A stretch of DNA of 18,935 bases. It comes from QEXZ01 sp034660015 (lineage in GTDB: Archaea > Halobacteriota > Syntropharchaeia > Alkanophagales > Methanospirareceae). Position numbers and translations under genes: made by a program. Numbering within the stretch: the first letter of the stretch is position 1; every line of letters starts with the position of its first letter. Shown one piece after another: positions 13,074-18,935 of this stretch. The DNA lies in NCBI GenBank assembly GCA_034660015.1, contig JAYEII010000155.1, positions 1 to 18,935 on the forward strand, in the 5' to 3' direction. The notes beneath the pieces were generated by a model. The model had not been told where the DNA came from and did not search any database. It saw nothing but the letters and a program-made list of their open reading frames with translations.

Positions 13074-13232
13074 TTATAACCACAAGATTACACAGATTTT
13101 CACGAGAAACCTTTTCTTCAAAAGAAAAGCTTTACCAAAAGAACTTATTTGCTGTTTTTCTTTTAGCACAGGTTTTCTTTTTTCTAAAAAGAAAAAGTGT
13201 TGTGTTAATCTCGTGAAATCTCGTGGTTTGTT
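13074..13232. repeat. Nested repeat cluster in the pstA-pstB gap
   Basis: Outer layer: 13074-13108 is the reverse complement of 17004-17038 (34 of 35 bases), and 13206-13232 carries a shorter inverted partner (CTCGTGAAATCTCGTGGTT) lacking about 10 bases. Inner layer: 13109-13203 contains an 8-bp hairpin (CTTTTCTT, loop CAA, AAGAAAAG, about 13111-13129), then the AT-rich core shared with 1661-1710, including CTTTTAGCACAGGTTTTC. The arrangement reads as one element placed inside, or bracketed by, copies of another. No gene is seen. Confidence 0.8.
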
Positions 13233-13236
13233 TTTT

Positions 13237-14085
13237 TTACCTCCTACTCCCGCTCATACGCCTGACATACCTATTCCGAAGGAACAGAGCGAGTACGCTT
13301 ATCATCAAAAACATCGTGATTAGCACGAGAGAAGCGCCAAAAGTGCGAGAATACGCGGCGGAAGTGTGACCTTGTGTTGCCATCATGTAGATATACACCG
13401 GTAACGAACCAACAGGGTCAAGTATTGACCTCGGCAAAAATGATTCCAGACCTGAACCTGCGGTTAAAAGAATAACGGCAGTCTCTCCTATTGCTTTTCC
13501 CATGCCAAGCAATATCCCGGTTATTATACCGGGATAGGCGCTTTTCAACACTACGCTACGAATGGTTTGCCACTTAGAAACGCCTAAAGCAAGTGAAGCC
13601 TCCCTGAAAGAGCGAGGAACGGTTTTTATCGCTTCTTCACTCGCTCTAACTGTCCAGGGGAGAATCATGAATCCAAGGGAAAGCCCGCCTGATAGCATGG
13701 AAATGCCAAAACCGAGATAATAAACGAGGAATATAAGCCCGAACAAGCCTATCACTATTGATGGTATCCCTGCTAAGCATCCCACAAAGAACCTCACACT
13801 TCCGGTTATTATATTATCAGGCGCATATTCTGCAAGATATATCGCAGATGCAACACCGAGGGGGACCGCAAAAAGCAAACACACACCCACCAAACATAAT
13901 GTCCCTATTATCTGCGGAAATATTCCGCCGTGCTCGAACCGGTAAGGAGATTCAAGCAAGAAATCGAGATTTATTACCCCTATACCATTAAAAAATACGT
14001 AGCCTACCACGATGAACAATACCGCTACCGATATTAGCGCAGTGCCCCCCAAACCCATTTTTACTATCTCTTCTCTTACTTTCAT
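13237..14085 (-). CDS. pstA: Phosphate ABC transporter permease PstA
   Basis: A 282-residue inner permease with six predicted membrane segments: near residues 13-33, 62-84, 100-125, 129-145, 188-212 and 245-268. The cytoplasmic EAA-type loop that docks PstB is EASLALGVSKWQTIRSVVLKSAYPGI (about 163-188). Other marks are LAGIPSIVIGLFGL and GMGKAIGETAVILLTAGS, both typical of PstA/PstC. Extracellular HGGIFPQIIGTL precedes the second segment. It ends in a basic tail (RNRYVRRMSGSRR). The start ATG 14085 is 19 bases after the pstC stop, with AGGAGC in between serving as a ribosome site. Length and motifs are normal. Confidence 0.93.
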   Translation of the reverse strand: MKVREEIVKMGLGGTALISVAVLFIVVGYVFFNGIGVINLDFLLESPYRFEHGGIFPQIIGTLCLVGVCLLFAVPLGVASAIYLAEYAPDNIITGSVRFFVGCLAGIPSIVIGLFGLIFLVYYLGFGISMLSGGLSLGFMILPWTVRASEEAIKTVPRSFREASLALGVSKWQTIRSVVLKSAYPGIITGILLGMGKAIGETAVILLTAGSGLESFLPRSILDPVGSLPVYIYMMATQGHTSAAYSRTFGASLVLITMFLMISVLALFLRNRYVRRMSGSRR

Positions 14086-14104
14086 CGTTGTTTAGCTCCT
14101 TTTA

Positions 14105-15022
14105 TTATCTGCTCACTCCTTTTCTTATCACAGCAGTAGTTATCACATTGAGAATCGCAACTACCACAAACAAAACCACTCCAAGGGCAAACAGCGCATG
14201 CTGATGCATTGAACCCCAAGCCACATAACTTATCTCGATGACTATCGTGGATGTGAGTACGCGGACAGACTCTAACACCGAAGAAGGAATCCAGGGTATG
14301 TTCGGATTACCGATGACCATTAAAACTGCCATTGTCTCTCCAATTGCGTTTCCCATGCCCAAAACCATAGAGGCTAATATCCCGGAACGAGCATTTGGCA
14401 ATATTACTTTCTTCACCGTCTCCCAGTGTGTAGCACCGAGTCCGAGAGATGCCTCCGTATATGTTTTTGGCACCGCGCGAATAGAATCCTCGGATATGCT
14501 GATGACATGTGGCAGGGTCATTATTGCGAGGATTATCCACCCTGCTAATATGCATTCCCCGTAGCCGCCAAAATTGTCTCTGATAAACACCACGAGTACC
14601 ATCAGTCCAAAAAAGCCGAGCACGATTGAGGGAATCCCCACCAGCATCTCCACGCTGGGTTTAATGATGTTTCGCAGCCATGTGGATGAAAATTCAGCTA
14701 AATAAACCGCGGCAGGTATGCCTATGGCTGCTGCGATTGCCAGTGCGCCGATTCCTACAATAAAGGTGCTTACCACCGTCGGTATTATCCCAAATTGACC
14801 ATGTTTGGGCCACCAGGTCATTCCGAAGAAGAAGTCGGTTCCCAGTGCTAAGGCAGGCAGGCCCTCCTTAAACATGAATGCGATGATAAAAAATACGATA
14901 AGGGTGGAAGAGAGAGCAGAGATGAACAATAGCTTTTCTATTATTTTCTCCGCTGTTCCCTCACCCATCCTTTTAAATCCAAATTTAAATTTTAAACCGC
15001 GAACGTGCTCTAAAGCGCCCAT
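14105..15022 (-). CDS. pstC: Phosphate ABC transporter permease PstC
   Basis: A 305-residue permease pairing with PstA. Six membrane segments are visible after a basic N-terminus. The docking loop is EASLGLGATHWETVKKVILPNARSGI, and MLVGIPSIVLGFFGL and GMGNAIGETMAVLMVIGN are family blocks. HGQFGIIPTVVSTFIVG precedes the second segment. Two starts are possible. ATG 15022 overlaps the metallophosphoesterase end by 13 bases and has GGAAGGA 13 bases upstream. ATG 14968 (MGEGTAEKI) gives 287 residues and is preceded by AAAAGG. I report the longer form, but the added 18 residues are basic and poorly typical. Overlap with the upstream gene shows a single transcript. Confidence 0.92.
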   Translation of the reverse strand: MGALEHVRGLKFKFGFKRMGEGTAEKIIEKLLFISALSSTLIVFFIIAFMFKEGLPALALGTDFFFGMTWWPKHGQFGIIPTVVSTFIVGIGALAIAAAIGIPAAVYLAEFSSTWLRNIIKPSVEMLVGIPSIVLGFFGLMVLVVFIRDNFGGYGECILAGWIILAIMTLPHVISISEDSIRAVPKTYTEASLGLGATHWETVKKVILPNARSGILASMVLGMGNAIGETMAVLMVIGNPNIPWIPSSVLESVRVLTSTIVIEISYVAWGSMHQHALFALGVVLFVVVAILNVITTAVIRKGVSR

Positions 15023-15762
15023 CTCATTACTTTATCCTTCCTTTTCTCCAACACCAGTTCCTGTCCTCCTCTTGAATACATCCGGTATATTTTGATCGTT
15101 CCCTTTTCCTCTTCGTCTATTTCGATCAAGTTGAACGATTGTGGGATATTCCATTTCACGCGGTTCGTGCATGCAGTTCCCGCATTCGTTATTATCATCC
15201 CATTCAAGTTCCATATCCAAGGCACGTGTTTATGCCCGCAGAGCACGAGGTCTGTCCCGCATCGGATAAGAAGTTCGAGAACGTCTCCCGCGTCTATGGG
15301 TATTTGTCTTTCTCGCCCGGTTTTAGGAACGGAAATTAAATGGTGGTGGAGAGCAACCACCTTAAAATCGTTGGTATCAAGGCACTTCTCCATCCACTCA
15401 TATTTCTCTCTGCCCACGTGTCCATCATCAAGGTCCGGCTGTGTAGAATCCACGCCCACAATTGTTATCCCCTCGTATCGCTCCACTTTCGATCTGGGAC
15501 CGAAAATCTCCTCAAAACAAAGGTCGCCTACATTCCTCGCGTCGTGATTGCCCGGTATCACCACCTTCACCTTGCATTCTATCCTCTCGATATAACTTTT
15601 AGCGCGCTCAAATTCAAAAGGATAACCGTTTTCTGTCAAATCACCGGTAACAACCACGATTTCCGGCTCTATCTCGTTTATCTTTTCTATCACTTTCTCC
15701 GCCAAATCCGGCAGGAAGTGCGGTTCCACTACATGAATGTCCGAGATGTGCGCTATTCTCAT
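15010..15762 (-). CDS. Calcineurin-like metallophosphoesterase embedded in the pst operon
   Basis: A 250-residue dinuclear-metal phosphoesterase with all core motifs: D8-I-H10 (SDIH), G40-D41 (TGDLTENG), G71-N-H-D74, H139-H-H141 (ALHHH) and G176-H-K-H179. The domain order resembles CpdA/GpdQ-type phosphodiesterases, which hydrolyse cyclic nucleotides or glycerophosphodiesters. Substrate cannot be read from sequence. No signal peptide is present, so it is cytoplasmic. The frame reaches back to 15798 inside pstS, but the family start is MRIAHISDIH at ATG 15762, 10 bases after the pstS stop, with GGAGGAAGTGA upstream. It overlaps pstC downstream. Its position between pstS and pstC suggests phosphate-regulated expression and a role in recovering phosphate or in signalling. 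Confidence 0.88.
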   Translation of the reverse strand: MRIAHISDIHVVEPHFLPDLAEKVIEKINEIEPEIVVVTGDLTENGYPFEFERAKSYIERIECKVKVVIPGNHDARNVGDLCFEEIFGPRSKVERYEGITIVGVDSTQPDLDDGHVGREKYEWMEKCLDTNDFKVVALHHHLISVPKTGRERQIPIDAGDVLELLIRCGTDLVLCGHKHVPWIWNLNGMIITNAGTACTNRVKWNIPQSFNLIEIDEEEKGTIKIYRMYSRGGQELVLEKRKDKVMRWAL

Positions 15763-15772
15763 GTTTTCGTCT

Positions 15773-16798
15773 TCACTTCCTCCTTCTGAGCGCTGCATAA
15801 GCTATCGCTAACAAACCTGCGATGGCAAATACCGCTTCAAATCCCGGGGGCTTTGGTGTTGCTCCAGCACCAGCTGCTGGTGTTGTGACAGGTGTTGTTG
15901 TAGGAGTAGGTGTTACTTTCGGTGTCGGTGCAGGTGTCACTTCCCCCGTCAATTTTATGTAGCCCATATCCTCAACCACATTTTGCCCTTCTTCGCTCAA
16001 CACGAAGTCTATGAACGCTCCCTCCAGTTGGCTCGGTTCTCCTTTTGTTATCAAATACAGCGTCCTCACGATTGGATATTTATCCGCGAGGACGTTCTCC
16101 ACTGTTGCCTCTACTCCGTCTATCTTAACCGCTTTCACTGAGGGGTCAACGTAGCCAAGGGAAACATAACCAATGCTCTTTTTATCTCCGCTGACCGTTG
16201 CTCTTACCTCGCCATTCGATGGCTTCACCGATGCTTTCCCTGCTATTTCTTTCTCAGAGGGCTTCATCACGAATTTCTCGAATACTTCTCTCGTCCCAGA
16301 ACCCTCTTCGCGCGTTATCACACGAATCGCTTCATCGGCACCCCCTAATTCCTTCCAGTTCTTTATCTCACCTGCGAATATCTTCGACGCCTGTTCCATC
16401 GTCAGTTCGCTTACCCCATTGGAGGGATGCACCACGATAGCCACGCTATCTTTGCCTATCCCTACCGGTTTCAGGTCAGGATATGTCTCCATCTCTTTCG
16501 ATTTTACGTCCCTTGATGCCGCACCGATGTCTATCTCACCTGCGCCCACCGATTTTACGCCGTGACCCGAACCGCCACCGGAAATAGATATTCTCAACGC
16601 AGGGTTCTTATCCATGAGAAGTCGTGCGCATTCCTGATTTATGGGAAGCACAGTTGTAGAACCTGCGATTGCCAGTTTGCCCGAAAGTTCTACTGGTGCG
16701 CCTTGTGCGGGCATCGAAACTACCGTGGCTCCTATTACCATTACCGCTATCCCCGCTATCACTATTGCCATTATCACTACCGCCTTTATTTTTTCCAT
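15773..16798 (-). CDS. pstS: Phosphate-binding protein PstS with PGF-CTERM anchor
   Basis: A 341-residue extracellular phosphate receptor. Residues 1-33 form a signal or anchor segment. The binding domain has AGSTTVLPINQEC, SGGGSGHGVKSVGAGEIDIG and the phosphate-contact turn EEGSGTREVFEKF, plus IGYVSLGYVD. A Thr/Pro-rich linker (about 288-317) leads to PGF (318-320), a hydrophobic stretch FEAVFAIAGLLAIAYAA and the basic end RRRK. This is the tripartite PGF-CTERM signal processed by archaeosortase, after which the protein is lipid-linked at the C-terminus; the linker is probably O-glycosylated. ATG 16798 is supported by GAGGT at 16806-16810. It is the first gene of the pst operon. Confidence 0.93.
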   Translation of the reverse strand: MEKIKAVVIMAIVIAGIAVMVIGATVVSMPAQGAPVELSGKLAIAGSTTVLPINQECARLLMDKNPALRISISGGGSGHGVKSVGAGEIDIGAASRDVKSKEMETYPDLKPVGIGKDSVAIVVHPSNGVSELTMEQASKIFAGEIKNWKELGGADEAIRVITREEGSGTREVFEKFVMKPSEKEIAGKASVKPSNGEVRATVSGDKKSIGYVSLGYVDPSVKAVKIDGVEATVENVLADKYPIVRTLYLITKGEPSQLEGAFIDFVLSEEGQNVVEDMGYIKLTGEVTPAPTPKVTPTPTTTPVTTPAAGAGATPKPPGFEAVFAIAGLLAIAYAALRRRK

Positions 16799-16805
16799 AT
16801 TTTTT

Positions 16806-16868
16806 ACCTCAAATATATAGATAATTTAAAATCTATATAAAAGCTTTTCTATTTTGAAAAAATAGAAA
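16806..16868 (-). promoter_or_regulatory. pstS promoter, ribosome site and adjacent palindrome
   Basis: On the minus strand, TTTTATATAG (16833-16842) is a TATA box, and the expected start near 16811 leaves a very short leader with GAGGT at 16806-16810. Directly upstream lies a 10-bp inverted repeat, TTTCTATTTT/AAAATAGAAA with a 3-base centre (16846-16868). Its place against the TATA box fits an activator or repressor site for phosphate control, though no known regulator motif is recognised. Confidence 0.4.
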
Positions 16869-16941
16869 GAGATATATACTAAAAGGAAAAAGTATATAAT
16901 TCTGGACTATAGATATATATAAAATCCGGGATGAAAGGAAG

Positions 16942-17003
16942 ATGAAAATAGGCGTAAATTCCCGGCTGGTGCGGGATACAGGTTTGACTTGCATCTTCAC
17001 ATC
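16942..17003 (+). other. Possible relic start of a glycosyltransferase-like gene
   Basis: ATG 16942 lies about 25 bases after a TATA-like TATATATAA (16913-16921) and encodes MKIGVNSRLVRDTG, which resembles the MKIGxNxR-L opening of family 1 glycosyltransferases. After about 20 codons it runs into the 17004-17038 repeat and then antisense to pit. If real, it is only a 5' stub. Chance resemblance is likely enough that I keep confidence low. The rest of 16870-17003 shows AT-rich, TATA-like runs only. Confidence 0.15.
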
Positions 17004-17038
17004 TTCTCGTGAAAATCTGTGTAATCTGGTGGTTATAA
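17004..17038 (+). repeat. Dispersed 35-bp repeat downstream of pit
   Basis: This is the reverse complement of 13074-13108 with one mismatch. It begins TTCTCGTGAAAATCTG and ends GGTTATAA. It lies 7 bases past the pit stop codon, between pit and the pstS promoter region. It belongs to the same broad class of ACACAGATT-type repeat as the atpF arms but is a distinct subtype. Confidence 0.85.
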
Positions 17039-17045
17039 TTGCTCC

Positions 17046-18065
17046 TTACAAACCCAACTGCACCATCCAATACACCGCTCCTCCAATTGCCGCTGCTATC
17101 GGAATGGTTATCACCCACGCCGTGACCATCTTCCCCACTTCTGACCATCTTATTCGCCGCAGGCTTTGAAAAAACGTTCCTCCTATTACCGCAGAACCTA
17201 CTACATGCGTGGTGCTTACTGGCATACCTGATAAACTCGCCCCTACCACCGCGAGCCCCGCACCTGTTTCCGCTGCGAACCCGTGCTTTGGCTCCAATTT
17301 CGTTAATCGCCATCCTAAAGTCTTCATTACGCGCCAGCCAAATAAGAATGTCCCCAGACCCATCATAAATCCACAGCTAAGTTTTACCCACAACGGCACA
17401 TCAAAAACAGGGATAATCCCGCCGGCGAGAAGAGCTATCGTAATCACGCCCATTGCGTTCTGCGCATCGTTCATGCCGTGACCGAAAGCCATAAAAGAAG
17501 CGGAAATAATCTGTAGTTTTTTAAATACCCCTTCGGTCGCAGTTGCGGGTGTCTTTTTAAAAAATAAATACAGCAGCCAACTGATGAAGGAGAAAAGCAA
17601 AGCTCCGACTACAAACCCCGCAAAGGGACCCAGCACGATGGCAAGAAACACCTTATTGTTGAGAATCTCCCAATTTATTATTCCCAAACCTCCCGCTGCT
17701 ATCCCGGAACCCAGAAGCCCTCCAACTAATGAATGACTCACGCTTATTGGAATTCCAAACAAGGTGCAAATAAATACCCACACCACCGCCCCAAACACGC
17801 CCACGGCAATAATGACAAGTGTTATATCCTCTGGAAGAATAATCCCTTTCCCAATAGTCTCCGCCACTTTTGTAGAAACACAAGCACCGGCGAGATTAAA
17901 AACACTCGCTAAAATCAACGCCTTTACCGGTGTCAGCGCCTTCGTGGCGGTTACCGTGGCAATCGAATTCGCTCGGTCATTCGCACCGTTCAAAAAGTCA
18001 AAAACCAGCGCTAAAAATATTATCAGGATAACAAGCCACAAAGCAAGCATTCCATTAAATCCCAC
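17046..18065 (-). CDS. pit: Low-affinity inorganic phosphate transporter, Pit/PiT family
   Basis: A 339-residue membrane transporter with duplicated PiT halves. The first carries NGANDRANSIAT (27-38) and GIPISVSHSLVGGLLGSGI (104-122). The second carries GHGMNDAQNAMGV (195-207) and GMPVSTTHVVGSAVIGG. The paired GANDxAN and P-x-S-x-x-H sites are the ion and phosphate-binding signatures. About ten hydrophobic segments are visible. It moves phosphate (or metal-phosphate) with H+ or Na+. Its start ATG 18065 overlaps the upstream DUF47 gene by 11 bases, the usual DUF47-Pit pair. It is not part of the pst operon, since a repeat and a fresh pstS promoter lie between. Length is typical for the short archaeal form. 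Confidence 0.93.
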   Translation of the reverse strand: MGFNGMLALWLVILIIFLALVFDFLNGANDRANSIATVTATKALTPVKALILASVFNLAGACVSTKVAETIGKGIILPEDITLVIIAVGVFGAVVWVFICTLFGIPISVSHSLVGGLLGSGIAAGGLGIINWEILNNKVFLAIVLGPFAGFVVGALLFSFISWLLYLFFKKTPATATEGVFKKLQIISASFMAFGHGMNDAQNAMGVITIALLAGGIIPVFDVPLWVKLSCGFMMGLGTFLFGWRVMKTLGWRLTKLEPKHGFAAETGAGLAVVGASLSGMPVSTTHVVGSAVIGGTFFQSLRRIRWSEVGKMVTAWVITIPIAAAIGGAVYWMVQLGL

Positions 18066-18750
18066 CTTTTAATCTAAACGTCTCCAAAATATTCGCCACG
18101 TCCTCACACTGGTCCATTGTATCTTCTAAGATGTCCACTATTTCTCGAAGCAGCATTCTTTCAAGAAGCGCATTTGGATCTTTCACCGGTGAGGTCATCA
18201 GTGTTCGCAGCCATTTACGGTTTATTTTATCCGCATCGTTTTCTAATTCATTTGTTTTTACGCAGCACATTTCTAAGATTGGTTCCTCACATTTCATATC
18301 CCGTAAGCAATGAACTGCCTTTCTTATTTCCTTCGAAGCCTCAAGAATAATAGGAGAAAATTCGCTTACAGGCTCTGGAAGCGTCTGCCTTTGCGTGAAT
18401 GTCAGCCTTACCACGGCTTTCTCGATGCCATCTATTACATTGTCCAGATTATGAGCGAAATAACGTATATCGCCCTTTTCCTCCGTGACCCTTGTGTGGT
18501 CATAAAACAGTCCCTGTATGATTTGATGAACAACCGAATCAGCTTCTCCTTCCAGCACTTCGAGTTGCTCGCTGATTTGCGACAGTTTGGAATAATTGTC
18601 ACCTAATCCCACCAATAGCTCCGCTGCTTCCACCGCCTTATCCGCAAGGTCCTCAAAGAGGTCGAAAAATTTCCGCTCGTGTGGTAAAAACGTCATTTTA
18701 TGCAAAACCGAATTCAATACCAATGCCCCCTGCACCACACTTTTTTTCAT
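18055..18750 (-). CDS. DUF47 (PhoU-like) protein, Pit accessory regulator
   Basis: A 231-residue helical protein of the DUF47/PhoU-like family. Family marks are ERKFFDLFEDLADKAVEAAELL near the N-terminus, LEGEADSVVHQII (around 67-79), FAHNLDNVIDGIEKA (around 98-112), ELENDADKINRKWLRTL, and LREIVDILEDTMDQCEDVANILE near the end, whose acidic residues probably bind metal. Such genes sit directly before pit and are thought to control or assemble with the transporter, as the 11-base overlap here supports. ATG 18750 suits a TATA box at 18786-18793. ATG 18696 (MTFLPHERK) is an alternative nearer to the usual family start. Confidence 0.88.
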   Translation of the reverse strand: MKKSVVQGALVLNSVLHKMTFLPHERKFFDLFEDLADKAVEAAELLVGLGDNYSKLSQISEQLEVLEGEADSVVHQIIQGLFYDHTRVTEEKGDIRYFAHNLDNVIDGIEKAVVRLTFTQRQTLPEPVSEFSPIILEASKEIRKAVHCLRDMKCEEPILEMCCVKTNELENDADKINRKWLRTLMTSPVKDPNALLERMLLREIVDILEDTMDQCEDVANILETFRLKGGI

Positions 18751-18785
18751 CTTTACGCCATCAGCATATAGAAATAAAAAGGGAG

Positions 18786-18833
18786 TATTTAAATTTTTCT
18801 AAATTTACCACTTTAGGATATATCATATATCCT
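18786..18833 (-). promoter_or_regulatory. DUF47-pit promoter with upstream perfect palindrome
   Basis: On the minus strand, TTTAAATA (18786-18793) is a TATA box, placing the start near 18762 and leaving about 12 bases before ATG 18750. Upstream at 18815-18833 is a perfect 19-base palindrome, AGGATATAT-C-ATATATCCT (9-bp arms). Its distance from the box (22 bases) fits a binding site for a dimeric regulator. It differs in sequence from the palindrome at pstS. Confidence 0.45.
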
Positions 18834-18935
18834 GCAAAATAAATCAACCGTAAAGTAAAAATTAAGACACTCCACGCGATAACAAGAACGAAAACCTAAA
18901 GATAGAAGTTGTTACCGCAGACACAAAATTGGCGA
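18834..18935. other. Edge region, identity not clear
   Basis: Two short frames run off the right end: minus strand 18862-18933 (24 codons to TAA) and plus strand from about 18867, reading NENLKIEVVTADTKLA with no standard start. The plus reading is more protein-like, but neither is long enough to support. No promoter or RNA gene is recognised. Confidence 0.15.

Noticed and set aside
16879..17313. Minus-strand open frame of 144 residues beside pit
   Set aside because: It overlaps the clearly coding pit frame and has an Arg/Gly/Cys-rich shadow composition.

Overview
The window looks archaeal, most likely from an uncultured methanogen- or ANME-like euryarchaeon. This is inferred from A-type ATP synthase peripheral-stalk genes (H and E, plus F), a PstS with a C-terminal PGF-CTERM sorting signal, a W/Mo aldehyde:ferredoxin oxidoreductase paired with a 16-cysteine ferredoxin, a DUF47-Pit phosphate module, and several TATA-box-led, apparently leaderless starts. 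No rRNA or tRNA gene was seen, so finer placement is not supported.

Layout, left to right. Positions 77-860 hold decayed or unrecognised minus-strand genes: the C-terminal tail of a restriction-modification-type DNA methylase, and an unknown protein whose frame seems to continue past a stop. Positions 861-2237 hold a sugar-phosphate-isomerase-like TIM-barrel gene and mobB (minus strand), both starting directly against AT-rich repeat elements. Positions 2431-4259 (plus strand) carry ATP synthase subunits H and E, a retropepsin-like aspartyl protease gene and subunit F. The subunit F gene is bracketed by roughly 100-120-bp inverted repeats. Positions 4474-8547 carry an ABC-2 exporter whose ATPase and permease genes are separated by a minus-strand block holding a voltage-gated K+ channel and two lipoproteins. 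Positions 8600-10793 carry the aldehyde:ferredoxin oxidoreductase and its ferredoxin. A broken radical SAM gene occupies 10919-11643.

The right third is a phosphate region, all on the minus strand. The order of transcription is DUF47 protein and Pit transporter (18750 to 17046), then pstS, a metallophosphoesterase, pstC, pstA, pstB and phoU (16798 to 11657). PstS captures phosphate outside the cell, PstCAB imports it, and PhoU and the DUF47 protein probably modulate the two uptake routes. The embedded phosphoesterase may release phosphate from an ester.

The most unusual signal is repeat structure placed at gene boundaries: the inverted repeats around atpF, a three-unit tandem array inside an inverted-repeat-ended element between mobB and atpH, related AT-rich elements at 1661-1760 and in the pstA-pstB gap, and a 35-bp repeat present both at the pstB start and just after the pit stop. 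At four genes the repeat lies within about 8 bases of the start codon.
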